The translations under genes and the position numbers were made by a program. A DNA stretch of 19,008 nt. It comes from RUG563 sp964549135 (GTDB lineage Bacteria; Bacillota; Clostridia; Christensenellales; Aristaeellaceae). The stretch's first letter is position 1. The number at the start of each line of letters is the position of its first letter. The notes below the pieces were generated by a model. That model searched no databases, was not told where the DNA came from, and saw nothing but the letters and a program-made list of their open reading frames with translations. Positions 7,103 through 13,107 of this stretch are shown here, piece after piece. The stretch spans positions 1-19,008 of the forward strand of contig CAZJUJ010000054.1 in assembly GCA_964549135.1 (NCBI GenBank), in the 5' to 3' direction.

Positions 7103-7951
7103 TCAGCCCTCCCCGGGAGCGGGGGACGGCGCTTCATACACGCCCGTTACCACCCGGGGCAGATGATTCAGATCCCGAAGCATACGCACCCGGCGGAGGC
7201 TTTCCCGCAGCAGGGCGGGCACCGTTTCCCCCTGATCATCGCCGATTTCCAGGCAGAGCCAGCCGCCGGGCAGCAGATGATCGGCGGCCTCCCGGGCGAT
7301 GCGGCGATAGAAGGCCAGGCCGTCCGGGCCGGCAAAGAGGGCCATTTCGGGCTCCTGCTGCACCTCCTGCTGCAATTTGCCCCGGAGGGAATCGGGAATA
7401 TAGGGGGGATTGCTGACGATCAGATCAAATTTTTCCCCGGCCACAGGCGCAAAAAGATCGCCCTGCAGAAAGCGGATATCTGCCCCCAGGCTCCGGGCGT
7501 TTTCACGGGCCAGGGCCAGGGCATCCCCGCTCAGATCCGTGGCGGTTACGCTGCAGGCGGGCCGCAGCCTTTTGATGGCAATGGCCAGCGCGCCGGAGCC
7601 GGTGCATAAATCCAGCACCCGCATGCCCCCGGAAAGATGGGACAGCGCCTCTTCGCAGAGAATCTCCGTATCGAAGCGGGGAATCAGCGCCCGGGTATCG
7701 GTTTTCAGCGAAAAGCCCATAAAGGGCTGATTGCCCAGAATATACTGCAGCGGCTCCCGCGCTTCCCTCCTTTTGAGCAGCCCCTCATAGGCCGCTTCCT
7801 CCCGGGGCGTCAGCGCCCGGCCCTTCTCCATCAGCAGCGAAAGCCGGGAAAGCCCCAGGGTTTCCGCCAGCAGATATTCCGCATCCAGCCGGGGATCGGG
7901 AATATCCCGCAGCCGCTTTTCAGCCCGGTTTAAGGCATCGGCAACAAGCAT
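7103..7951 (-). CDS. prmC: Release factor glutamine N5-methyltransferase
   Basis: A 282-residue SAM-dependent enzyme that methylates the Gln of the GGQ motif of release factors, raising termination efficiency. The N-terminal helical domain (about 1-75) contains RREAREPLQYILG, which docks the release factor. Then come PRFDTE (91-96), SAM motif I DLCTGSGALA (114-123), the acidic strand TATDLSGDAL (136-145), and the catalytic NPPYIP (181-186), whose Asn-Pro-Pro-Tyr binds the target amide. Length is typical. ATG 7951 follows GGGAGG with eight bases spacing. It sits directly upstream of its substrate gene prfA. The 213-base gap before it holds a large inverted repeat rather than an evident promoter, so expression probably depends on read-through from rpmE and the DUF1385 gene. 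Confidence 0.97.
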   Translation of the reverse strand: MLVADALNRAEKRLRDIPDPRLDAEYLLAETLGLSRLSLLMEKGRALTPREEAAYEGLLKRREAREPLQYILGNQPFMGFSLKTDTRALIPRFDTEILCEEALSHLSGGMRVLDLCTGSGALAIAIKRLRPACSVTATDLSGDALALARENARSLGADIRFLQGDLFAPVAGEKFDLIVSNPPYIPDSLRGKLQQEVQQEPEMALFAGPDGLAFYRRIAREAADHLLPGGWLCLEIGDDQGETVPALLRESLRRVRMLRDLNHLPRVVTGVYEAPSPAPGEG

Positions 7952-8061
7952 GTCGTTTTCCTCCCTCGGGTTATGTGGCGTGGGGGATGTTCAGCGCTGG
8001 CTGATTCATGAAGGGGTGAACCGGGCTGAGGGTCATCAGCGCGCAGGGAAAGGAAGATTTT

Positions 8062-8105
8062 TTCGGGGGAACCATTCCTTGGCTGCAAAGAATGGTTCCC
8101 CCGAA
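8062..8105. repeat. Perfect 16-bp inverted repeat in the DUF1385-prmC gap
   Basis: Arms TTCGGGGGAACCATTC (8062-8077) and GAATGGTTCCCCCGAA (8090-8105) are perfectly complementary around a 12-base loop. After one mismatch, two further pairs can form. On the - strand (the direction of transcription) the hairpin is followed by AAAAAA instead of a T-run, so it is not a standard terminator. A second smaller hairpin, GCCCTT-TTGC-AAGGGC, lies at 8126-8141. The rest of the 7952-8164 gap holds no convincing gene or promoter. It could be an attenuator, an mRNA-stabilising structure, or a dispersed palindromic element. Confidence 0.8.
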
Positions 8106-8164
8106 GTATTTCGCTCTTTGGCACAGCCCTTTTGCAAGGGCAGGCGCTTTTTGGAAGAGGCGGC

Positions 8165-9187
8165 TCATTCCTTTTTGAGAATGACCCAGCCCTCCTCGGT
8201 CTTTTCCCCTTCGGGCAGGCCCCTCAGGGCGGCCTGCATGGATACGATAGCCACCTGGCACATTTCATCGGTGGGCTGCCTGGTGGTCAGCCGCTGCATC
8301 TGCAGCCCGGGCCAGCGAAGCGCCCGGACGATGGAGCCATCCCGATGGGCCAGGGCCTTGAGCGCCTCATAGCTGATGCCGGTAATGCAGGGCAGCAGCA
8401 GCAGGCGGCTGATCACGCGCCAGAAATAATGCGCGCCCAGATCAAAGCCGGTCAATTCCAGCACCAGCACATCGATGACCGAATAGAAGATGATGGAAAG
8501 GAAAAAGGTCAGCAGCAGGAAGGAGGTGCCGCAGCGGGGATGGAGGGTGGAAAACTGCTGGGCATTCTTGGGGGTAAGGGGCAAATCATGCTCATGGCAG
8601 TAGACGGTTTTATGCTCCGAGCCATGATACTGGAAGGTGCGGCGCATATCGGGCACGCGGCCGCAGAAGGAGATATAGGCGATCAGCAGCGCAATGCGGA
8701 TCAGCCCGGAAACCAGATTTTTCAGCAGCAGCATGCCGCCGGTGGCAGAGGCGGGGAAGAGCATCACCGCCACGTTGGGCAGCAGCACAAACAGGCCCAC
8801 GCTCAGGCAGATTGCCAATACCATGGCCACCCCCATAACCACCTTATCCACATGCTTGCCCAGCTTTTCCGCCAGCCAAATCTCAAATTTGCCGGGCTTT
8901 TCCTCTTCTGCATCCTCGCCCAGCATTTTTACGCTGTCGGTCAGCACGCGCATGCCCAGCGCCAGCATGGAAACCATATTCACCGCGCCGCGGATAAAGG
9001 GGATGCCCATCCACGCATGCTTCCTGGCGGGGGAGACATAATCCTCCCGCTTGACCACAATATCGCCGTTGCTGCGGCGCACGGCCACGGCGATGGCATC
9101 CGGGGCCTTCATCATCACGCCGTCCAGTACGGCCTGGCCGCCGATATCCACCCGGGATGCGGCGGGATGCTGATCCTTCTTTTTCAT
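8165..9187 (-). CDS. DUF1385 family (YqhQ-like) membrane protein
   Basis: A 340-residue membrane protein of unknown biochemical function. The N-terminus VDIGGQAVLDGVMMKAP matches the conserved opening of DUF1385 proteins, and YHGSEHKTV (about 188-196) is the other family hallmark, followed by more His and Cys residues (YCHEHDL, HPRCGTSF). Hydrophobic spans lie at about 65-80, 115-140, 150-180, 220-240 and 255-275. The family is common in Clostridia between rpmE and prmC, exactly as here, which suggests co-expression with the translation-termination genes without revealing its activity. ATG 9187 is preceded by AAAGGAG. The terminator-like hairpin just upstream may reduce its transcription relative to rpmE. 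Confidence 0.9.
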   Translation of the reverse strand: MKKKDQHPAASRVDIGGQAVLDGVMMKAPDAIAVAVRRSNGDIVVKREDYVSPARKHAWMGIPFIRGAVNMVSMLALGMRVLTDSVKMLGEDAEEEKPGKFEIWLAEKLGKHVDKVVMGVAMVLAICLSVGLFVLLPNVAVMLFPASATGGMLLLKNLVSGLIRIALLIAYISFCGRVPDMRRTFQYHGSEHKTVYCHEHDLPLTPKNAQQFSTLHPRCGTSFLLLTFFLSIIFYSVIDVLVLELTGFDLGAHYFWRVISRLLLLPCITGISYEALKALAHRDGSIVRALRWPGLQMQRLTTRQPTDEMCQVAIVSMQAALRGLPEGEKTEEGWVILKKE

Positions 9188-9228
9188 AGCTTGCTCCTTT
9201 AAAATGACGTAAATTCTGCGTTATACAG

Positions 9229-9263
9229 AAAAAGCAGCAGACCAAACAGGCCGTGCTGCTTTT
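9229..9263 (-). terminator. Terminator or attenuator after rpmE
   Basis: On the - strand AAAAGCAGCA pairs with TGCTGCTTTTT across a loop of about 14 bases, and the arm itself ends in a T-run (TTTTTC). It starts seven bases after the rpmE stop. As DUF1385, prmC and prfA follow without a clear promoter of their own, it may act as a partial terminator that sets rpmE expression higher. A weak TATAAC lies just beyond, without a well-placed -35. Confidence 0.8.
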
Positions 9264-9269
9264 ATAGGC

Positions 9270-9467
9270 TTACATACCGAAGCGCTTCTTGAAGCGATCG
9301 ACGCGCCCGCCGCTATCCACCAGCTTCTGCTTGCCGGTGAAGAAAGGATGACACTTCGAGCAGATTTCGACCTTCAGTTCCTTCTTGGTGGAACCGGTTT
9401 CCCACGTTTCACCGCATACGCAGCGCACGATGGCCTTTTCGTACTTGGGATGGATCTTTTCCTTCAT
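9270..9467 (-). CDS. rpmE: 50S ribosomal protein bL31 (zinc-binding form)
   Basis: A 65-residue bL31 that bridges the subunits near 5S rRNA and the central protuberance. MKEKIHPKYE opens the protein as usual. The zinc ligands are present as C-x-C (CVCGETWETGSTKK) and C-x-x-C (CSKCHPFFTG), so it is the zinc-containing form rather than the Cys-less paralogue made under zinc starvation. RVDRFKKRFG is the standard C-terminus. The start at ATG 9467 is set by homology and by AGAGGTGA seven bases upstream; the longer open frame runs back through the promoter. It leads the translation cluster and is preceded by a 64-base leader with a hairpin. Confidence 0.97.
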   Translation of the reverse strand: MKEKIHPKYEKAIVRCVCGETWETGSTKKELKVEICSKCHPFFTGKQKLVDSGGRVDRFKKRFGM

Positions 9468-9505
9468 GCCAATTTCACCTCTTTTAACCATACGAGATAG
9501 GGGAT

Positions 9506-9525
9506 TCATGGGTGGCTGCCCATGA
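9506..9525 (-). promoter_or_regulatory. Hairpin in the rpmE 5' leader, possible L31 autoregulatory element
   Basis: On the - strand TCATGGG-CAGCCA-CCCATGA forms a perfect seven-pair stem with a six-base loop, about 40 bases before the rpmE ATG. An alternative stem, GGCT-CATGGGC-AGCC, uses overlapping bases, so two exclusive folds are possible. Ribosomal leader motifs for L31 are known in several phyla including Firmicutes; I cannot confirm a match to that consensus by eye. Confidence 0.5.
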
Positions 9526-9537
9526 GCCGCAAGCAAC

Positions 9538-9566
9538 ATTATAGCATGGTGTTTTCGGGATTGCAA
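9538..9566 (-). promoter_or_regulatory. Sigma-A promoter of rpmE
   Basis: On the - strand: TTGCAA (9566-9561), 17-base spacer, TATAAT (9543-9538), with TGC before the -10. An A/T-rich segment (9571-9588) directly upstream of the -35 resembles an UP element, fitting a highly expressed ribosomal gene. The predicted start is near 9531, giving a leader of about 64 bases. Confidence 0.88.
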
Positions 9567-9599
9567 GCGGTTTTTTGTAAAAATAAGCATCGAATGCAG

Positions 9600-9634
9600 G
9601 AAAAAACGCAATCGGCAGCAAAAAACGATGGCCG
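9600..9634 (-). terminator. Possible terminator of the RseC-like/thioredoxin operon
   Basis: After the microprotein stop, the - strand shows two similar units, CGTTTTTTGCTGC and CGTTTTTTCCTGC, each with a six-T run. A short GCC-CTGAC-GGC stem lies before the first. The stem is weak, but the doubled T-tracts just before the rpmE promoter suggest that transcription ends here. Confidence 0.35.
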
Positions 9635-9796
9635 TCAGGGCTTTTTCCTTTTCCTGCGGCGGATCAATAGAAACGCCGCCAGCGCCGCCAGCAGCAGCGC
9701 CGCCGGGAAAAGCAGCCCCGGGGCATCCGGTGCGGCGGCAACAAACAGGGCGGTGGGCCCGTCCGCGCCGCCAATAATGCCAAGACTCAAAAGCAT
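9635..9796 (-). CDS. Membrane microprotein with the GIIGGADGPT decarboxylase-beta signature
   Basis: A 53-residue protein. Its ATG overlaps the trxA stop by one base (TGATG), so it is probably translated by reinitiation; no strong Shine-Dalgarno is seen. Residues 6-18 read GIIGGADGPTALF, which is almost identical to the most conserved segment of the beta subunit of Na+-translocating oxaloacetate, glutaconyl-CoA and methylmalonyl-CoA decarboxylases (OadB, GcdB, MmdB), whose Asp takes part in Na+ transport. A Pro/Ala linker follows, then one hydrophobic span (about 28-45) and a very basic tail (RRRKRKK). The beta subunits are many-span proteins of more than 350 residues, so this is not an intact one. 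The frame is clean, starts at a coupled ATG and ends in a sensible stop, which argues for a real small gene rather than debris. Its function is unknown. Confidence 0.7.
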   Translation of the reverse strand: MLLSLGIIGGADGPTALFVAAAPDAPGLLFPAALLLAALAAFLLIRRRKRKKP

Positions 9797-10107
9797 CAGC
9801 CCAGCACCAGCTTTTTCAGCGCATCCATGCTCTGCACGCCCACGATGCGGCGAGCTTCCTTGCCATGCTCAAATACGATCAGGGTGGGGATGCTGTTCAC
9901 CTTAAACTGCCGGGCCAATTCGCCCTCTTCATCCACATTGATTTTGCCCACGGCCGCCTGTCCGCCCATTTCCTCTGCCAACTCCTCCACCACGGGGGCG
10001 ATCATCCGGCAGGGCATGCACCAGGGAGCCCAGAAATCCACCAGCACGGGCTTGTCCGCCTGCAGCACCAATTCGTCAAAATTATCCTTTGTCAGCTTCA
10101 TTTCCAT
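9796..10107 (-). CDS. trxA: Thioredoxin with WCMPC active site
   Basis: A 103-residue thioredoxin, a cytoplasmic dithiol reductant. The active site is WCMPC (29-33) in VDFWAPWCMPCRMIAP; the canonical form is WCGPC, so Gly is replaced by Met. The cis-Pro loop (NSIPTLIVF) and the buried Asp in VDFWAPW are present. The start at ATG 10107 is preferred because AAAGGAG lies nine bases upstream; the first ATG of the open frame (10128) lies upstream of that Shine-Dalgarno. The gene starts inside the end of the RseC-like gene (26-base overlap) and its stop overlaps the microprotein start. The three genes thus form a tightly coupled unit suggesting thiol-redox work at the membrane (inference). The altered CxxC dipeptide may shift redox potential or partner choice. 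Confidence 0.95.
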   Translation of the reverse strand: MEMKLTKDNFDELVLQADKPVLVDFWAPWCMPCRMIAPVVEELAEEMGGQAAVGKINVDEEGELARQFKVNSIPTLIVFEHGKEARRIVGVQSMDALKKLVLG

Positions 10108-10513
10108 GGATATGCTCTCCTTTTTCATGAATTGCCAGTACGCGGGGCTGCCATACGGCGCGACTGCGCATTCTGCCCTCGAAAAGATGCAGAATCAGCC
10201 AGGAAAGCCCCATAAACAGGAGCCCCGACAGCGCCCACAGCATTTCGCTCTTAAACAGGAGCGTGCCCAGCGCCATGCCCAGCAGCAGCATGCCAAGGGG
10301 CAGGGCATAGCCCAGCAGCGAGGCCTTCAGCACCTGCCGCTCCGGCATATCTACCTCCACCAGGCTGCCCACGGGGGCCTGCCCCGGGATTTTCACCAGG
10401 GTATGCTGCTTCTGGCCCGTGCAGCCCCCGCAATGGGCGCAGGCCTCCGGCCGCTCAAAGCAGATTTCCATCTGCCCCTTTTCTGAAGAGATGACCCGCC
10501 CGCTTCTCAGCAT
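10082..10513 (-). CDS. RseC/MucC family (SoxR-reducing system-like) membrane protein
   Basis: A 143-residue protein with the RseC/MucC layout. A short N-terminal beta domain (RSGRVISSEKGQMEICF) leads to a Cys cluster C25-x2-C28-x2-C31 (CAHCGGC). A second small beta segment (GSLVEVDMPE) follows, then two adjacent membrane spans (about 65-87 and 91-111) and a basic tail. In proteobacteria relatives modulate sigma-E or form part of the Rsx/Rse system that reduces SoxR; in Clostridia the family is frequent but poorly studied. Three closely spaced Cys suggest a metal or Fe-S site (inference). AGGAGG lies nine bases before ATG 10513. Overlap with thioredoxin supports a redox function. Confidence 0.85.
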   Translation of the reverse strand: MLRSGRVISSEKGQMEICFERPEACAHCGGCTGQKQHTLVKIPGQAPVGSLVEVDMPERQVLKASLLGYALPLGMLLLGMALGTLLFKSEMLWALSGLLFMGLSWLILHLFEGRMRSRAVWQPRVLAIHEKGEHIHGNEADKG

Positions 10514-10548
10514 CGCCTGTTTCCTCCTGTCCTTGGGGGTTCCATCTG

Positions 10549-10577
10549 ATTATACCACGTTTCCATGGGAATTAACA
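10549..10577 (-). promoter_or_regulatory. Extended -10 promoter of the RseC-like/trxA operon
   Basis: On the - strand TGG is followed by TATAAT (10554-10549). Only a poor -35 (TGTTAA, 10577-10572) stands 17 bases upstream, overlapping the spoIIIAH stop codon. The extended -10 would compensate for the weak -35. It separates this housekeeping-type unit from the upstream sporulation operon, with no clear terminator between them, so read-through from spoIIIAH is possible. Confidence 0.7.
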
Positions 10578-11054
10578 GGCGGACAGACGGATATTTTCAA
10601 TTTCCACGCCGGATATTTCCCGGGCCAGATGCACAATCCACTGGGCGTCTGTTTCGGCAAGGGGCTGGGTGAAGAGGATATTCAGGCTGCCCGCCTGAAA
10701 AACGCAGAGGGCATCCGCATAGCCCCGCGAAAGCAGCGCCGCCTCCACCGCCAGCTCGATTTCATCCCGGCGGATGCTTTCGGTCAAAGCCTCCTGGGCC
10801 TGGGCGCGGAGAGAAGCGGCGGCCCCTTCATTTTCCGAAAGGCGCAGAAGGGTCTCCCGCTCCTTTTCCCGGGCGCTCTGCCGCCGGGCGCGGTAGCTTT
10901 CGATGGGAGAAGGGGTATCCACGGGCTGGGGTGAGGCAAGCACGGCGGCGGAAAGCAGGGGAGCAGTCTCCTTTTGCCCGCCCGTAATCAGGGAGGAAAG
11001 CAGCGCGGCGCAAACGCACAGCAGCATCAGAAAATTCAAAATTCTATCTTTCAT
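10572..11054 (-). CDS. spoIIIAH: Stage III sporulation protein AH
   Basis: A 160-residue mother-cell membrane protein whose extracellular domain binds forespore SpoIIQ and forms the ring of the feeding-tube channel between the two cells. One N-terminal span (about 6-24) precedes a Pro/Ser linker, a helical Arg/Glu-rich region (about 52-95), and a ring-building domain at the C-terminus (ELAVEAALLSRGYADALCVF, then REISGVEIENIRL). That domain matches the YscJ/FliF-like fold described for this family. It is shorter than the Bacillus protein (about 218), mostly in the linker. It overlaps spoIIIAG by 11 bases and is the last gene of the operon. Confidence 0.93.
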   Translation of the reverse strand: MKDRILNFLMLLCVCAALLSSLITGGQKETAPLLSAAVLASPQPVDTPSPIESYRARRQSAREKERETLLRLSENEGAAASLRAQAQEALTESIRRDEIELAVEAALLSRGYADALCVFQAGSLNILFTQPLAETDAQWIVHLAREISGVEIENIRLSAC

Positions 11055-11421
11055 GCGCTGCCTCCATGGGAAAAATCTCTACCTGCTCTGCCGGCAGCTG
11101 CAGCAGCGTTTCCGCCGCCCGGAGCAATTGCAGCCGCACGGCGATATCCCCGGCGCCCTCCGAGATGATGATGGCCCCGGCGGGCCGGGAGGACGAAGCG
11201 GAAAAGGCGCTTTCGGCGGGGGCATAGGAAATGGCGATTTTGGTTTTCCCTGCGCCCTGGATGGCGGAAAGGGCGGCGCTGAAGCGGCGCTCCTCCTCCG
11301 TCATGGAAAGGCCGGCTTCCTCCGTTCCTGCAGAAAGCAGCAGCGCCGCCCCCAGGCACAGGGCCAACAGCAGCAGCGGCGCGTTTTTTGATCCCCTGAT
11401 TTTGGCAAGCCATTCCTTCAT
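11044..11421 (-). CDS. spoIIIAG: Stage III sporulation protein AG (short form)
   Basis: A 125-residue protein with one N-terminal span (about 14-31) and a small extracellular ring-building domain. The segment GAIIISEGAGDIAVRLQLLR and the following AAETLLQLPAEQVEIFPM match the core of SpoIIIAG, which forms a large oligomeric ring in the channel between mother cell and forespore. Bacillus SpoIIIAG has about 229 residues; here the linker is shortened (SSSRPAG), leaving one compact domain. The start at ATG 11421 overlaps the spoIIIAF stop (ATGA) and the end overlaps spoIIIAH. Confidence 0.92.
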   Translation of the reverse strand: MKEWLAKIRGSKNAPLLLLALCLGAALLLSAGTEEAGLSMTEEERRFSAALSAIQGAGKTKIAISYAPAESAFSASSSRPAGAIIISEGAGDIAVRLQLLRAAETLLQLPAEQVEIFPMEAAHER

Positions 11422-11585
11422 AGGCCCCCCTGCAGCAGGGAAAGCAGGGCCTGCAGCATGGCCAGCATCAGCATCAGCCCCACCCCCAGTCCGGCGTAAT
11501 TTTTTGCTTCCCCCTCGGGCAGCATCATATCCAGCAGCATCCGCATCAGGCAGAGCCCGGCCAGGGCGCGCAGAAAGCGGCTCAT
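11418..11585 (-). CDS. spoIIIAF: Minimal stage III sporulation protein AF
   Basis: A 55-residue protein filling the exact AF position. Its ATG overlaps the spoIIIAE stop (ATGA) and its stop overlaps the spoIIIAG start (ATGA). It consists of two hydrophobic helices (about 5-22 and 32-53) joined by LPEGEAKNY. The segment LDMMLPEGEAKNYAGLGVGL corresponds to the start of classical SpoIIIAF, which has an Asp-Met-Leu-Leu-Pro turn followed by Tyr-Ala and a second span. The cytoplasmic domain of about 140 residues that follows in the ~206-residue Bacillus protein is absent. Both boundaries are clean operon overlaps, so a frameshifted remnant is unlikely. It is easily missed because a long non-genic frame runs through it. 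Confidence 0.85.
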   Translation of the reverse strand: MSRFLRALAGLCLMRMLLDMMLPEGEAKNYAGLGVGLMLMLAMLQALLSLLQGGL

Positions 11586-12721
11586 CGGAGCATCACCGTC
11601 AGATTGCCCACCGCAAGCATCTGGGCCGCCAGCAGAAGAAACATGGCTGCAACGGATAACTGGATGATGAAAAACAACATCAGCACATCCGAAAAATCCT
11701 GGATGCAGGCGCTGATATCCGGGCTGGTCACCGGCTGCAGCAGGGCGGCGCAGGCGCGATAGAGCATGACGGCGGAAAGGGTCTGAATCAGGGGGCCTGC
11801 GGCGGCGGAAAGCAGCAGCATCAGCCCCGTAATGCCCAGGGCGTTTTTGATCAGCAGCGAAGCCCCCACCAGCGTATCCATGGTATCGGCAAACATGCCT
11901 CCCACCACCGGCACAAAATGATCCACCGCATATTTGGCCGTGCGGATGGAAACGCCGTCCGCCGCCGCTGCGCCCAAAGACTGAAGGGCGCTGACGGAGA
12001 GAAAAATGGTAAAGGATACCCCCAGCGTCCATTTGGCGATGGTCTGAAAAAGCCGGGAGAGGCGGCCCACCTGCATGCGCGGGGAAAGATGATTGAGGAT
12101 GGCGCTCAGCGCGCCGGCCAGCGCAAGGGGCAGCGTCACATGGCGCACCAGCGCGGTCATGGTGCCGCAGGCCGCCGCCACCGTGGGCTGGAAAAAGGCC
12201 GCCCCCGCCGTGCCGCCCACCGCTGCCAGCAGCGTCAGCAGCAGGGGGAAAAGGGCCTGCATGAGATCCGCCATATGGGAAACGGATTGCTGGGACAAAC
12301 GCATATGCGTGCCCAGATCCCGGGCCATGGCGGCGGACAGCATCAGGCAGCAGGCGGCCTGCAGGCTTTCCCCCAGGGCCGCCCGGGAAAAGGAGCCCCG
12401 GATTTTTTCCAGCACGCCCAGAAAAATGGCGGGCACCATCAGCTGCAGGCAGCTTTGGGCGCTGCCGGATAATTCCCGGAAAAGCGAATCCGCAAGCGCC
12501 CGGAAAAGCGTTTCGCCCTGCAGCACGATTTCGCCCCGGGCAAGACGCAGGATAAGCCCCCGCAGATCCTCGCCCTCCGGAAAGGCGCTTTGATAGGCCT
12601 CCTCCCAGGGGGCAAGGGGCAGGGAGGAAAGGGTATCGGCAAGGGCACTGTCCAATTCCTGGGCCCGGGCGGAGGGAAAAAGCAGGAAAAAGAAAAGCAG
12701 GCAGAAGAGCAGACGCTTCAT
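11582..12721 (-). CDS. spoIIIAE: Stage III sporulation protein AE
   Basis: A 379-residue polytopic membrane protein of the SpoIIIA complex in the mother-cell membrane around the forespore. An N-terminal signal-like segment (MKRLLFCLLFFFLLFPSARA) is followed by a region with ELDSALADTLSSLP, typical of the family, and then about seven to eight hydrophobic spans. Family motifs include FVPVVGGMFADTMDTLVGAS and the C-terminal DVLMLFFIIQLSVAAMF. Length agrees with the Bacillus protein (about 399). ATG 12721 overlaps the spoIIIAD stop; its own stop overlaps the AF start. It presumably forms the membrane pore or permease-like part with AB, AC and AD (inference from the family). Confidence 0.96.
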   Translation of the reverse strand: MKRLLFCLLFFFLLFPSARAQELDSALADTLSSLPLAPWEEAYQSAFPEGEDLRGLILRLARGEIVLQGETLFRALADSLFRELSGSAQSCLQLMVPAIFLGVLEKIRGSFSRAALGESLQAACCLMLSAAMARDLGTHMRLSQQSVSHMADLMQALFPLLLTLLAAVGGTAGAAFFQPTVAAACGTMTALVRHVTLPLALAGALSAILNHLSPRMQVGRLSRLFQTIAKWTLGVSFTIFLSVSALQSLGAAAADGVSIRTAKYAVDHFVPVVGGMFADTMDTLVGASLLIKNALGITGLMLLLSAAAGPLIQTLSAVMLYRACAALLQPVTSPDISACIQDFSDVLMLFFIIQLSVAAMFLLLAAQMLAVGNLTVMLR

Positions 12722-13107
12722 GGAACCAGGGAAAAGACCATTTCCCCGATTCTGGCAATCAGGGGCAGGGTCTCCAGCATCAGCAGTATTTTTCCGCAGA
12801 GGGCCGCCTTGGCCGCCAGCCCGCTTTCCCCGGCATCCTGACAGGCCTGAACCGAAAATTCGGCGATGTAGGCAAGGCCCACCAGCTTGAGCATCCGCAG
12901 CAGCATGGCGTTTTCCACCCCGGCTTTTTCCGCCAGGGCGCGCAGCATTTCCGCCGCCGCGCCGAGCCGGGTGACCGCAAAGAAAAAGAGCATCACGCCC
13001 CCGGCCAGCGCCGCTGCCGCCCCTGCCTGCTTGCCGGCGGAGCGGAGGGTAAAGGCAATCAGGGCGGCGGAAACAGAAAAGCCCGCCACCTTCAGCGCTT
13101 CATTCAT
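12718..13107 (-). CDS. spoIIIAD: Stage III sporulation protein AD
   Basis: A 129-residue membrane protein with about four spans (7-20, 28-47, 72-90 and 103-125). The segment LLRMLKLVGLAYIAEFSVQA, with ACQDAGESGLAAK after it, is the family hallmark. It is the partner of SpoIIIAC, to which it is distantly related. The start ATG 13107 overlaps the spoIIIAC stop (ATGA), and the end overlaps spoIIIAE. Length matches the Bacillus protein (about 133). Confidence 0.97.
   Translation of the reverse strand: MNEALKVAGFSVSAALIAFTLRSAGKQAGAAAALAGGVMLFFFAVTRLGAAAEMLRALAEKAGVENAMLLRMLKLVGLAYIAEFSVQACQDAGESGLAAKAALCGKILLMLETLPLIARIGEMVFSLVP

Noticed and set aside
7952..8164. Short frames in the DUF1385-prmC gap as a gene remnant
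   Set aside because: The frames on both strands look alike only because of the inverted repeat; no ribosome site or family resemblance was found.
9522..9905. Plus-strand frame of 127 codons opposite the microprotein and trxA
   Set aside because: Antisense to a clear thioredoxin and crossing the rpmE promoter; no ribosome site.
10108..10128. ATG 10128 as start of trxA
   Set aside because: The Shine-Dalgarno AAAGGAG lies between this ATG and ATG 10107, and thioredoxins usually begin near the latter.
11418..12758. A 446-codon minus-strand frame covering spoIIIAE
   Set aside because: Its bulk is an out-of-frame shadow of spoIIIAE. Only its last 55 codons are real (spoIIIAF).
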